A DNA stretch of 64,000 nt from Cheiracanthium punctorium (Eukaryota; Arthropoda; Arachnida; Araneae; Cheiracanthiidae), in contig JAWZYV010010236.1 of NCBI GenBank assembly GCA_038373885.1, positions 186,001-250,000 of the forward strand. Direction: 5' to 3'. The notes under the pieces are model-generated. The model had not been told where the DNA came from and ran no database searches. It saw only the letters and a list, made by a program, of their open reading frames with translations. A program made the position numbers and the translations under genes. Positions 11,340 through 22,389 of this stretch are shown one piece after another. The first letter of the stretch is position 1, and each line of letters opens with the position of its first letter.

Positions 11340-11410
11340 CCAACCTCCATGTTCAAACGATACCTCTGGGGGGCTAGTTCCAGGTGGTTGGTCACTCATC
11401 TTAGAAGGAA
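11340..11410 (-). repeat. Fragment of the CCCCAGAGGTATC repeat
   Basis: The reverse complement contains CCCCCCAGAGGTATCGTTTG, matching phrases at 28374-28393 and 45611-45635. Those are two longer copies of the same GC-richer repeat. Confidence 0.6.
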
Positions 11411-11928
11411 ATCCGGTATAGGAAATATATATACCCTCATCAGGTATTTAATGAAGAATATATGCTAGATAATATATGCATTGATACATCACAAGTAGGC
11501 CTGACTAAAAAATAAAGGATGCTTACTTTGCCCTCTGCCCAACTGTGGAGTTGCCAGGTATAAACAGGTGAGTAAGCGTTGTTAATATACCCTCATCTGT
11601 TATTTAATCCAATTATGAATCCAATGAAAGGTTATTTTATTCCCAATCCAACCGCATTAGGTTGTCTTATCAAAAAGTCCTTTCATGGGTATATTCTCTA
11701 AGCTAATGCTCGATTTACATAACTAACAGATGCGAGAGGTTGATCGAAAAAGTTTTATTAAAAATTTTGTTATTTAACATCCTCGGTACGCTATTTAACC
11801 AGGCAAACCTACTTGCGATGTATTAATGCATATATCAATTGCGATGTATCAATGCATATATTCTATCTAGTATATATTCTTTCGCATCATTAAATGACAA
11901 ATGAGGAAATATATTTCTTATACCGGAT
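11411..11928. mobile_element. Fold-back element with long inverted arms
   Basis: The left arm starts ATCCGGTATAGGAAATATAT. The right arm in reverse complement starts ATCCGGTATAAGAAATATAT. The inverted similarity extends over roughly 110 bp, including TATATGCATTGATACATC in both arms. ATCTTAGA occurs on both outer sides (11398-11405 and 11927-11934), a possible 8-bp target duplication, although the left copy is a few bases away from the arm. No coding frame is present. Confidence 0.75.
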
Positions 11929-11934
11929 CTTAGA

Positions 11935-12610
11935 CTATCTAGAATGGGTTCAAAATTTGGGGACCTCAAAGTGAAGTTGAACTTCCTCGCATTGGGGCTC
12001 TTTAAAAGGGATGCCGTCCCCTTCCGCCCATTGCCGTACTAAATGGGTGATCTAGCACTCATGCGCGGTTGCCAGACAGAATTAAAAACAACAACTACAA
12101 ATCTCCGATTCTAGAATAGCATACGTAATATTTACAAAAGATGACACTAATAAAACAATGAGAGACAGAAGGAATGGACACTGGACAGGAAGAAGTGAAG
12201 TAGTTCAGTGTAGATTCGTCTGAAGGTTGCCTTATCAAAAGGCGACACATGACGCCAAGAGCCGTGTTTATGCATATATTTATTTATTTATTTACAGTTC
12301 CTTTATTCAAAAGAATTCTAAACACATTCCGGCATATAGAAGGTGTCTCTTTAATCTTTAGTTTGTTTAGAATTAAATGACAATATCTTTATTCGTTGGT
12401 TAGCATTCAGGGAAGGAGGAATTTTATGAGGTTTGCGTCTATTGACAGGGTAATATCCTTTGGAGATAGCGACTGGTCCATGTGTCGTAGTCAAATATAG
12501 TTATCTATATGTTTAAAAAAGAGAAATGGAATTGAATGAAGTAGAAAGAATCATTTTAAAAGGCCGAAATTGGGGCTTGTATTACATACATATGCAGTTA
12601 TTACAATATG
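11935..12610. other. Non-coding stretch, no element recognised
   Basis: I see no gene, bounded repeat or RNA. A short TTTA run lies at 12278-12296. Confidence 0.4.
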
Positions 12611-12612
12611 TA

Positions 12613-13015
12613 TTAGGTTGTAACGAAAGTTTCCCGCCACCGTAAACATCGTCAGCCCACAGTTCGCGTTGGCGTATTTGCTCATATTTTGTCAAATGAT
12701 TTTTGGCTTTTGAAAGAAAGAGACTTACTTTATAACACTGTGTTATGAAACCTGTAAAAAATATAGTTATCATTAAGTACAAGGTGTGTCAAATGGAACT
12801 ATCACTCTAGAGGATTGGAACCATCATTTACTTCCAGTTGTGTTGCAAAAAGTCAGCTACAGAATATCAACGAATAATGAGTACAGCTTTAAATACTATT
12901 GTTGCATCACGTGACACTGTGCAGGTTTGGTACCAAAAGATCAAAAAGAGTTATCTAAGGAGTTAGAAGTTAGTTTTTCAAGCAGATTTGGCGGAAAACT
13001 TTCGTTACAACCTGA
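12613..13015. mobile_element. Mariner-type MITE
   Basis: The left end TTAGGTTGTAACGAAAGTTT and the right end in reverse complement TCAGGTTGTAACGAAAGTTT form a TIR of about 27 bp running into CCCGCC/TCCGCC. TA lies on both sides (12611-12612 and 13016-13017). The AGGTTG...AAAGT terminus is of mariner style. There is no transposase in its 403 bp. Confidence 0.87.
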
Positions 13016-13049
13016 TATATATTTAAATATCCTCAGCTATATATACAGA

Positions 13050-13785
13050 CAGGGTGTCCCAAAAAGGTGGCAACACGCTTTAATTCTTTATCTATTAGAG
13101 ATAAATGAGCAATGTAAGTTGGAAAAAAACGTTCAAAATAAAATAGGAAAACGGACTACTTTAAGAAAAAACTCTCCTCTCACTCATTTCAAAAAGTTAC
13201 ACTTCTTAAATTTTTATACGAACCCCGTACAAAACATCACCAATTGGTAAAATGTGCCTCATGAGGTGCTGTGCAAAATTTCAGCCTTTCTTCATAAGAC
13301 ATCCATCAAAAAAGAAGAGCTATCTATCAGAAATATCCATCAGCAAAGGTGGCTGTACATGAATTTGTAAACGTTTGCTGCTAGGGTAGGGAAAAAAATA
13401 TTTTCTTTCGCATTTTCTGTACGGCCCCTGAGGTGCGATCATGCGACATGATTTTTTGCCTTCGAGAGCTATTGAAAACTGATTTAGGTCAGCATATATT
13501 TAATGTCATGCCTCTGACACTTTTTAAGATGCAATTCATTATCATATTTCGTGCATCACCTCATTAGTACATGGGGCCCATTTTATTAATTTGGATTTTT
13601 TTTTTTGTACGGGGGTTGTATTCATTTAAATATGTGTAGCTTTTTGAAAATTAACAAAAGGAGATTTTTTGTATCTTAATCTTTTTTCCTACCTTATTTT
13701 GAACGATTTTTCACTTTGCAATTGCCAACTTATCTCTAATGGATAAAGAATTAAAGCGTGTTGCAACCTTTTTGGAACACCCCTG
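13050..13785. mobile_element. Non-autonomous TIR element with long inverted ends
   Basis: The left end CAGGGTGTCCCAAAAAGGTG and the right end in reverse complement CAGGGGTGTTCCAAAAAGGT are followed by a shared GCAACACGCTTTAATTCTTT and more. This gives inverted ends of roughly 70 bp or longer. TA follows the right end (13786-13787); the left side is slightly disturbed (TACAGACAGGG). It is AT-rich with no transposase. It is the reference copy for the interrupted relative at 9075-9907, and a weaker relative may lie at 52500-52856. Confidence 0.85.
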
Positions 13786-13789
13786 TACA

Positions 13790-14999
13790 ATGAAAATATT
13801 TAAATATCCTCAATTAACAGGCAAACGTGTGAGATTCTAGGATATTCCTGGAAAAGTAATGCATTTGTCGGAAAATTCCTGGTTTTGGAGTTCTTATTAA
13901 GCCTTTCTTCAGTAGTGCAATAGAAATTGGAGCATTTATTTTTAACAGCAGGATATCTGGCATATGTATTCGTTGTCCAAATTGCTGCTGAGAGAGAAAA
14001 AAACTTTTTGAACGTAAATTTACAACCATTAATGAAAAATAAAATGTGTTTTTTTTTGCGAGATAAAATACAGAATCGAATGATAATTTACATTACCGTC
14101 ACTTGCCTTTTAAATCACTGAAATCTAAATGCTTTTATTCCCGTTTTTCGTTAAGTGCTTTTAGAATTTTAGAAGAAAAAACTAAATAAACTTTTTAAGA
14201 AATAAATTACTTTAATTTGAAAAAAAATATATGTATTGAATATTTCAATAGAATTCAAATGCGAATCTTGATTTTTAACAGCTTTTTGGATGAAAAAGAA
14301 AAATATTGTAATGCGTTTATTAGTTTCTTTTTCAAAAATATAATTTTATTTAAAGAATGTTTTCTTACCTCAGTGTTTTATTATTTAAGCAAAGTATTGA
14401 AAGAAGTGATCTAAAAAGACTGTACCCTGTGGATTCTTTGGAATCTACATCCTTTTCAAAAGGTTGAAATTAACTGAGAATTTCTTATTTCAAAGGTTTC
14501 ATGTGATTTTTTTAAACTTCATGTTAATTAAAACGTTTTCAAAATTCGCTTTCTTACAAAAAAATTAATTTGAAATATAATGAGAATATGGCTTTTAAAA
14601 TTAACAAACGGATTAAAAGCAATATTTCTTAGAAGGTCACATTTATAGGAGAATCAAAGACATATTAGTAAAAGAAAGTCTCTAGTCTATGGGAGAGTTC
14701 TTTTAACGTTGAATTCCGTAACTCCATATCGGTCCTTTGAAAAAAACAATTCCAACGCCCTCGTAAGTTTTAATATTACTCCGTTAGAACTAACACATGT
14801 GAACTGGGTAAATAAGCAGGTATTTCTTCTACGGCAGTCAGAAAAGTGCCGTCATATATTAAAAATCGCATTAGATTGGTGAACTCCGCTGAACAATTTA
14901 CGTCCTTTCGCAAACTGTTCGATTCTAAATAACTCCTTGAGATATGCAATACTCTATGAACATTCTTTGTTCAAAGTGCAGTTAAGATACGTTTAGCTC
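13790..14999. other. AT-rich stretch, contains the diverged 10.3 kb duplicate
   Basis: About 14070-14400 is the counterpart of the 10290-10640 segment. The remainder is AT-rich and I see no gene or bounded element. Confidence 0.45.
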
Positions 15000-15189
15000 T
15001 ACACTGGTTTCCAAAAATTAAGTAAAAATCACAAAAATAGCGATAACTCGCTGAAAAATAAGCCAATCCGTATAAAATGTGAATACGTTGTCAAAGAAAT
15101 GTTAATGACTAAAGCTGTAACATGTAAATTACTCGCGATGCAGCCAGTATAAATTAATTACAAGGAACATAAACTGCATCTCTGAAATA

Positions 15190-15997
15190 GGAAATGCAAT
15201 CTTTCCTGCGGAAACGGGATCCTGCGGGATTCCGCATAAATATTTGCGGGACTAGTCCCACGGGATTAAGACCGTAATCCTGCGGGATTGAAACTAAAAA
15301 ATAAATTACTTTTATTACAATTTCAAGCCTCTTAACCGATCATCAGTTGGCCGAAACTTTTTGCAATGAGAACCAGTGATCTTGAGCACTCATACCTACT
15401 GGCAGGTAGGCGACTTAGCCCCCCCCCCCCAAGCTCCCATAGTGTTATGATTTACATACTGGTATAACGCAGAAGTGCTTCAACACTCAATATTGTATCT
15501 TTCTGGGACAGGACCCTTAACTTGTCCCTCCCTCTCCATAAAAAGCCATATGGCCGCTCATGCTAGTGATATCTTTAAAAGGTGAACTTCAGTTAACCAC
15601 TAAAAAATGTATGGCTCCTTCAAGGTTTCATACAAAGAAAAAAAAATTCTTTAGTTAAGTGCTTTTATATTCTCTATCAAAATTAGATGAAGACTTGGAA
15701 GACGAGTGCCTCTTTACTTTGTCATTTTTACATTCTTCTTTTTTAACAACTAAGAAATAACAGTATATTATTACGAATATCATGACTATAACTTTCATAT
15801 TTATGCAAGGTATTGTATTAATTAACAAATAAGATAAAGTATTATTATTAAACTCCATAGAGCTTACAATCTTTCTTTCTCCTACTTTCCTGTATCGAAA
15901 TCAAATTTTAGTTGAATGAAATATTAATCCCGCGAAATCCCGCAGGATCAACAAATCTCAATCCCGCAATCGAAAAAGAGTGCGGGACTGCATTTCC
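15190..15997. mobile_element. 808-bp insertion with CCCGCAGGATC-rich ends
   Basis: The left end GGAAATGCAATC and the right end in reverse complement GGAAATGCAGTC are followed on both sides by several CCTGCGGGATT and GCGGGACT/GCGGGATT motifs, giving irregular GC-rich subterminal repeats. The AT-rich centre includes a poly-C run (15420-15430). The segment 15440-15555, with ACTGGTATAACGC, TATTGTATCTTTCTGGG and CTCATG phrases, is shared with 52095-52215. GAAATA occurs just outside both ends but not as a clean duplication, so the class (perhaps hAT-like) is uncertain. Confidence 0.7.
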
Positions 15998-16069
15998 TTC
16001 TTTGAAATAAAGGATGCAGCTTAAGCTGTGATTGTAAGTTAAGAAATCGGGTATAGCCAATTCGAAGCA

Positions 16070-17036
16070 ATGACCTCCAGGCATCATTTGGCAGAAGAAC
16101 TGCAATGGAAAGCTTTTGAGACACTAGAAGCAGGACAAAATCAGACAAATGTGGCCAGATGGCTAAATGTCAGTCCGTTTGTGGTTCATAGACTTTGGCA
16201 ACAATTTCTAACAGCACATACGCAATCCAGGAGGTTCAGCCAAGGGCGGCCAGCTGTTACGACCAGCGCCGATGACGGATATTTGCCGTTATGTGCACAA
16301 AGGAATAGAGCCCCAATTCCAGCTCAACTCAGATCCTCCCTTGCTGTAGCCACCGGAAGGTTGGTGTCACTTCAACCGTGCGTAGAAGGCTTCACGAAGG
16401 TGGTCTGTACGCGAGGCGACCAGCCATTTGCTTGCCCATCTCGCCACGCCATGGAAAAAAACGTTTGAGGTGGCACATCAACGTGTCCACTGGACGGCTG
16501 TTCAATGGAATTGCTGTTCTGATTATGGACGAGTCTAGGTTTAGCCTCCAAAGCGATAGTAGGCATTGTTTGATTTGGAGAGAACCTGGAACTCGTTATC
16601 ATCCATCAAACATCCGTGAAACAGATGCATACGCTGGAGTCAGTAGTGTATTTGGGGGTGGAATCTCTTTGGGTAGCCGCACAGGCCTCCATGTCTTTCC
16701 ACGTGGAACCGTCAATGCTCAGGCCTATAGAGAGGACATCCTTGTACTTATGTGCGCCCTTATGACGGGGCAATAGGCGATGATATCCTGCTTCAGGGCG
16801 ACAATGCTAGACCGCACAGGGATCGCATCGCGGATGATAATCTTCAGCAGCAAGCAATTCAGCGCATGGAGTGGCCTGCTCCATTACCGGAACTGAATCC
16901 TATCGAGCATGCCTGGGATGCTTTAGGAAGAGGCATAGCTGCTCTCTCTGTCCTCCCCCTGCGACCCTTGCCACGCTTGCAACGGCCTTGCAATAGCAAT
17001 GGCTCTCCATTCCGACAGAACTCATATACCGCATAA
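16070..17036 (+). pseudogene. Tc1-like transposase pseudogene, multiple frameshifts
   Basis: This is the decayed gene of the element at 15002-17319. The N-terminal frame from the ATG at 16070 gives a helix-turn-helix-like region (FETLEAGQNQTNVARWLNVS) ending near 16370. A second frame then continues with TVRRRLHEGGLYARRP and the first catalytic aspartate in LIMDESRF. A third frame from about 16752 carries LLQGDNARPH (second aspartate) and LPELNPIEHAWDALGRGIA (glutamate). The spacing between aspartate and glutamate is 34 residues, as in DD34E. The usual SPDLNP before the glutamate has become LPELNP. At least two indels separate the frames, with local shifts near 16470-16520, so no enzyme can be made. 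Confidence 0.9.
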
Positions 17037-17324
17037 TTGGCAGCATCACATATCGATGTTTGTGCTGTAAGGCTTCTAGGGTAGATCATATTCCATATTG
17101 AAGGAACTTTTCCTATATGACAAACTGACAAATCCAATTTGTTTATGTTATACATATGCTAATTTCTATAATACCACATGTGTCTGGTAATTTATTTTTG
17201 TGTTATTTTATAACTTACTATCTGTTGTACACTGTGGGTGAGTTTCATTAAATAAGTATACATAACTTTTTGAGCAATCGTCATTTTTGTGATTTTTCCT
17301 AAATTAATGATAACCAGTGTATTT

Positions 17325-18242
17325 TGAATCATACAAAATTAATGTATGTTGTTGAAGATATTAAAAGTTATTTTGCAGGGTTTCCCTTGTGCAAACTCTG
17401 TATAAAAGCTGCAAATACATCTCGATGAAATAAATAGCCAAGAAAGAACATTCTTATACTATTCGGCTTCAATGGCAGTAGTAGTAAAAGATCTGTTTTA
17501 CTGACATTATTTTGTTGGATCTAACCCTTCCAGGATTCATTTTTTCCTGGAATTATCGGTCAAAAAATGTCATTTCTTTAACTTGCTTATTTTATTAAGC
17601 ATGCATTATTCCGAGATATCTAAGAAATATTCATTTTCTATACCTGAATCGTATTCGGTCATTTAAGAATCACGTAAGAACTCTGTGCAAGTCAATTTAA
17701 AAGTGAACAACCTCTGTGTATGAATTCCATGAAGAATTTTCGAAATGAAATTTCTTGAACCTTGATACCCATTCCTGAACATTGACTTCATCTCAAATAC
17801 TGTAAAATGGCTGCCGTATGTTTGCGAAAAGCTATGAAAAATCTTCGATTAAAAGGCATATACAAATTTTTTTTTAGGAAAGAGCGGTTCTGTAGAGCAA
17901 ATTTCCTTGCTCCGAGATCTACACTCGAGATAATCCAGGATGGTAGGTACTGCCTGCCCGACCATGGATCAGGTAAAACCAAAAAGGGGGTTAGTTATTC
18001 GCTACGTAATCGTATATGTTCCGTAAATTGGTACTTGAGTATTTTTGTTGCCGAATGGTATAATTTAATGCCAATAAGAGTGTACTATTACACAATTCCT
18101 GGTAAATTCTTCAAAGTTTTCCCAAAAAAAAGGACAATGTGTCTGAAATGATCCAGCCATTTTGGCGTGTCGATCGGGATTGACAGAATAATTTTTAAGT
18201 ACAGAAAATCGTGTCGATAAATGTATTTTAATCAACTCATCT
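17325..18242. other. Non-coding stretch
   Basis: No gene, RNA or bounded repeat is visible. An open frame at 17807-18151 has no recognisable domain and I do not support it. Confidence 0.4.
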
Positions 18243-18253
18243 GTCATGTATAA

Positions 18254-19077
18254 CGTGACCATTTATTTTTTCCTTCAAAACGGGACATCTACTACTTTTT
18301 TGGCAATAGTGTATTTATTTTCTTCCTCAAAACGGGACATTTATTGTTTATAAGGTAATAGTGTAGGGACACTGAATTTACAGGTCTAGGTATCTTTTAG
18401 TGGTTAAGAAAACGCGCAAAAAAGCTTGTGTTAATGTTAATATCAAAATAAAATGAAAAGAAACTTTGCCAAAATGCACATATACTATAAAAAGTGGTTG
18501 CAAGACGTACGTTTCAGGTGGTACAGGAGTAGGCCCTTTATCAAGTTCAAAAATACCATCCGACACAAGGCAGGGAGGTAGGAAAGTGTAAAATGTAAAC
18601 GAAAGGACACGCAGAAAAAAAGGTTGTCATTCGGAAGGAACAAAATTCTTAGAAAACCAGAGTGAAAAGGGAAAATAAAGTAGAGATGGGGAAGGGGGAG
18701 TAATAAGCAAAAGAGGAACATGACTTTAAATAAAGAAATAAAAATTAAATAAATAGAAATAGTTGACAAGAAAAGAACAAACACAAAAGCAATACATCCC
18801 CCCGGCGTTTTCTTTTCGTCTCGAGAGGGGAGGGAGGGAGGTCAGGTTTTTTTTTTTTTTTAAACAGACACTGCCGTTGGATGATTTTAGATTTTTAGCG
18901 GCCTTTATTGAGATCGTTACCGTGGGTTGCTTGCGCTCTTTCTAAAAACGGGACATTGCAGGGGACATTTTCTAAAAACGGGACATTATGGTGTCCCAAA
19001 GCTGTGCTTGGGGACAACGGGACAAGCCACCTAAAAACGGGACTGTCCCGTTCAAAACGGGTCGTATGGTCACCTTA
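18254..19077. mobile_element. Probable hAT-like element with AAAACGGGAC repeats
   Basis: The 11-bp sequence GTCATGTATAA lies on both sides (18243-18253 and 19078-19088) like a target duplication. The inner ends are inverted: GTGACCAT...CAAAACGGGACA on the left and, in reverse complement, GGTGACCATACGACCCGTTT on the right. AAAACGGGAC occurs at least six times, close to both ends, as a subterminal motif. GGTGACCAT plus CCCGTTTT ends are of hAT-like style. The interior has no recognisable transposase. hAT elements usually duplicate 8 bp, so the 11-bp match is longer than expected. Confidence 0.65.
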
Positions 19078-19089
19078 GTCATGTATAAT

Positions 19090-19715
19090 CTTTTTAGTTT
19101 CAATTCTGTATTATTTTATGTGCATCGAATGCGTGCATTTACTGTGGCATTGACATTAGTGGCTATTAATATCAATTCATCTCTCTGAAATTTTCTCCGC
19201 ATATACCTAAATTGCATCTCACAGCTATCGCTTACTCTATAATACAATCGCCTATCAACTGGGATACTGTGTTTATCAAGAAGCCTCACTTGAAACCTAA
19301 TTAATACTTACATGTCTGCCCGAGATGATATGAGGGAATAATTATAATTAATAACTTCCGTTACAAGCTTCGCGTCTATCTTAGTTTATATTATCTCTGC
19401 AAGTAAATTTACAGGATTGATTCACAGATATCAGAGGAACGAAGCAAATACCGTGTGATGATCCACAACCTCCTTTCGGTAATGGATGATAACAAATAGG
19501 AATCGATATTAGGAAAGGTAGAAACAGATGACGAGATATTGAAAAAATACAGGAAGCTCCGTGAAAATCAATTCCTTGGAAACAAAGGAAAAAATCTGAA
19601 AGGGGCAACTGATGAGTGCAGGATAGTACGTCTGCTTTCAAGTACCTACTATTTATTATTTGAAAAAATAATAAATAGTAAGTATTCTAGTACTATGAAA
19701 GCACATTATAAAAAT
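19090..19715. repeat. Non-coding stretch with a strong AT hairpin
   Basis: The perfect stem TACTATTTATTATT (19647-19660) pairs with 19667-19680 around the loop TGAAAA. Imperfect pairing extends outward: TGCTTTCAAGTAC on the left against GTACTATGAAAGCA on the right. The remaining bases show no gene. Confidence 0.75.
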
Positions 19716-19716
19716 A

Positions 19717-20376
19717 CAGGGTGCCCGAGAACGTTGGACACTTTACAATATTAAATTTAAAAAAAAAAACTATACGTAACCGGTTATTTGAATGATGGCC
19801 GACTTACAAAAGTGCTAGATTTTCGTTTCCAATAATTTTGTGCCATAATATCTGATAGATGGCGCCTGTTGTCAAGGACTTAGACAAGAGATTGAGAAGA
19901 GCGGGGTGGACCTAGCGACTGTAGAGAAGGTTTGGCAGAGTGATTTTTCAACAGGACGGCCCACCACCACATGGGTCAACATCTATGCGCTATTACCTCA
20001 ATCAACATTTTCCAAACAGATATCTAAAGTCACAGTGGTATAATCCAGTGGCCTTCTCGATTACCGAATTTAACCCCTCGGCTTTCTTTCATGTGGGGTT
20101 ACGTCAAAGTTTCTTTTTACAAGACTACGTATGCTAGTGTACAGGAACTCAACCAGCATATCACAGTTACTATTCATTCCATAACTCCTCAGATACTTTC
20201 AAATACTTGGAATGGAATCGAATATCGTTTAGATGTTGGACCAGCCACCAAAGGATCTCCTGTTGAAAACTAATAATTTTGTTGTGTATGCAATTAGCAA
20301 TTACATTTTAAAGCTACTGTGTTTAGAATTTTTTTGTTTCATTTTATAAGATGGCCAACAATTCTCGGACAGCCTG
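19717..20376 (+). mobile_element. Tc1/mariner-superfamily deletion derivative
   Basis: The left end CAGGGTGCCCGAGAACGTTG and the right end in reverse complement CAGGCTGTCCGAGAATTGTT form TIRs of about 30 bp. TA flanks both (19715-19716 and 20377-20378). At 660 bp it retains only the 3' half of a transposase gene. Confidence 0.9.
19940..20275 (+). pseudogene. Broken transposase fragment (QQDGxPPH type)
   Basis: The first frame reads IFQQDGPPPHGSTSMRYYLN, the segment around the second catalytic aspartate in the mariner-like group whose genes read QQDGAPPH...FFLWGYVK. A frameshift near 20090 leads to MWGYVKVSFYKTTYASVQEL and then IEYRLDVGPATKGSPVEN, the typical end of these proteins. The N-terminal DNA-binding part and first aspartate are absent, and the expected SPDLTPLDFF region is scrambled. 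It is non-functional. Confidence 0.82.
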
Positions 20377-20470
20377 TATTTCTCTCTAACGCTCTCTAAC
20401 TGTTTTCGCTCATGAATCTCTTTTGAGAATTGCAGTTGTTAAGTTATGCTAATTCTTCATGACTACAACC

Positions 20471-20703
20471 ACACTGAAAAAAATGACTTGTTGATTCAAC
20501 AAAAATTTTGGTTGGCTCTACTTCAAAGAAATATTTTTGTTAATTCAACGAAATATTTTGTTAATTTAACAAAACTTTTGTAAAATGAACACTTGGTTTT
20601 CGTTAATTTAACAAAAAGTCAACACAATTATTCGGTTGAAATGGCGCCAACCAAATTTTGTTGAATCAACAAAATTTTGTTGAATTCACCAAAATATTAC
20701 ACA
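20471..20703. mobile_element. Palindromic MITE built of TTGTTGAATCAACAAAA units
   Basis: The block begins CACTGAAAAAAATGACTTG and ends near ATATTACACAG. The self-complementary motif GTTGATTCAAC/GTTGAATCAAC with flanking AAAATTTTG occurs repeatedly in both arms, and CCAACC/GGTTGG frame the centre. It folds into a hairpin and has no coding potential. No target duplication was confirmed. Confidence 0.6.
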
Positions 20704-20709
20704 GCAAGA

Positions 20710-21676
20710 AATAAATGGTATTTTAACTTAAAAAGTTGGATTTTCCTTCCCAACCACCGCCTGTACTGATCGTGCTCGGCCAATTCGTATCACCTGTACT
20801 CTGGACGCACGAAATAATCAGCACAAATCACAAATCAGTACAAAGCTTTGATTAAACTTTTTTCCTCTAAAAATGGAGGGGTTCCTAAAATTTTCTGTAC
20901 TTTTTTTCTCTCTAAAACTTTCACTTTCGAAGTCCCCGTTAGTAACTAATGACAGAACTATTTCCTGTGAAACTCAGCTGCAAAAGAGCTTAACTCTATA
21001 AATCGTCTGCAGCAGGAGATCTTTGTTGCCAAAAGTTTTTTCATCATTTGTCAATTTTTCCCCCCTTCAGCTTTCTTTTTCCAACTTCTTTAAAGAAATA
21101 AATTTTTAAGCCCAGACCAGATCACAAGGCCATTAAACTACTAACGCCACGACACTGAAAAATATATATTGTATGAGATCAGTTAGTTTTTTTCATTTTG
21201 TGCTCTCTCTCATTGTAAAGCGATGGCAGTTAAATCTTTTTCTCGGCGCGTAAGTCTCTCTGTGTGTCTAAATATTCTAATGTGGCACAAACTCGTTAGA
21301 TTGAAATCCTTTTTGGAAATTCTAATGTTCTCAGATGATAAAAATTTAATCGATGTCACAAACTCTAAATTTGTCCATTTGAATTGAGAAAATTTTATTT
21401 TCTACATTTTTTTTCACGCGAAATAAAAATTTAAACACTACCTGCCCAAATCAAATTAATTGACTTTAGACCTCAAATTATTTAGGTGATTAAAAAATAA
21501 CGCTAAAATTAAGTAAACTGGTAAATGTACAAAATGAATTAAATTTTGCATATCGTTTTGTAATAATACGTAATGGAAATGAAGTTTGATTTTTGAATTA
21601 TTTTAGAAAACGAACAGGGAGAATACAAAACCCAATCCCTTTAATTTATATAACAGTTTAATTTCTTATTTTGTAA
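20710..21676. other. Non-coding stretch
   Basis: No gene or bounded element is visible in this AT-rich interval. Confidence 0.4.
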
Positions 21677-21680
21677 TTAA

Positions 21681-22184
21681 CCCTTTAACCCGCAGTGTTC
21701 CCGCTCTGAGAACACCAAACTCTGACGTTTTGACTGTTGCCAGTCACGAAGAATAGATTTGATTTCTATAAAAATAGTTGCAGATGACTTAGCTCCACGA
21801 GAATCCTTTAGCACGTCATTTCCCGTAAAAAAAATTGTCACGATTATTTTTAACAGGTCTGACATCTGCTGAAAACTGGAAGAATACGAGGAGCAGCTGA
21901 ATAGATTGCCCGATGCTGGAAAAGGGGCAGCCGTTGCCATTGCTCGACTTAACTATCAGCAAGATGGTGGACGATCGAAACGTTCATCGCGTGCCACAGA
22001 TCTAGAGACCCTTTTTTGACGCAGACTGGCTGGGCGGCACAGCCAGCTGTCGTCAAAAAAGGGTCCCTAGATCTGTGGCACGCGATGAACGTTTCAATCG
22101 TCCGCCATCTTGCTGGTAGTTAAGTAGAGCGATGGCAACGACTGCCCTTTTTTCAGCATTGGGAAAGGGTTGCCTCTCAAAGGG
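21681..22184 (-). mobile_element. piggyBac-like hairpin MITE, copy A
   Basis: It is flanked by TTAA on both sides (21677-21680 and 22185-22188), the hallmark target of piggyBac elements. Termini are CCCTTTAACCCGCAGTG on the left and CCCTTTGAGAGGCAACCC (reverse complement) on the right. It has an asymmetric tail of about 230 bp (21681-21908). A long near-perfect palindrome (about 21909-22163) contains GATCGAAACGTTCATCGCG, CCACAGATCTAGAGACCC and CACAGCCAGCTG. The orientation is opposite to copies B-D. No transposase is present. The right TTAA belongs to a SINE. Confidence 0.9.
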
Positions 22185-22188
22185 TTAA

Positions 22189-22382
22189 GGCAAAGAAATA
22201 AGAGAGATATCCTCCAGGGGGGGAGGATGCTTTAGGAGAAAGACTTTTTAAGGAGTTCTAACGCGTATTCACTTTACACTTTGAGAAAACCGACAAAACG
22301 CCAGATCGATAGACGTAAACCATGGACCTTCACACTTCGGCCATGCTCAATGTCTTATTTACTCATCAATGGCCGGCCCAAT
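22189..22382 (-). repeat. tRNA-derived SINE copy
   Basis: The reverse complement contains GGCCGAAGTGTGAAGGTCCA and then GGTTTTCTCAAAGTGTAAAGTGAATACGCGTTAGAACTCCTT, a body also found in copies at 62.0-62.28, 25.44-25.6 and 43.65-43.8 kb. It ends in TTTGCCTTAA, at whose TTAA copy A of the piggyBac-like MITE begins. The head is diverged. Confidence 0.72.
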
Positions 22383-22389
22383 TTACTTA

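Larger units (their letters stand above)
15002..17319 (+). mobile_element. Tc1-like DNA transposon, inactive and interrupted
   Basis: The left end CACTGGTTTCCAAAAATTAA and the right end in reverse complement CACTGGTTATCATTAATTTA both lead into AAAAATCACAAAAAT. TA flanks both ends (15000-15001 and 17320-17321). The total is 2318 bp. Subtracting the 808-bp inner insertion gives about 1510 bp, a normal Tc1-like length. The transposase remnant reads on the plus strand. Confidence 0.92.
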
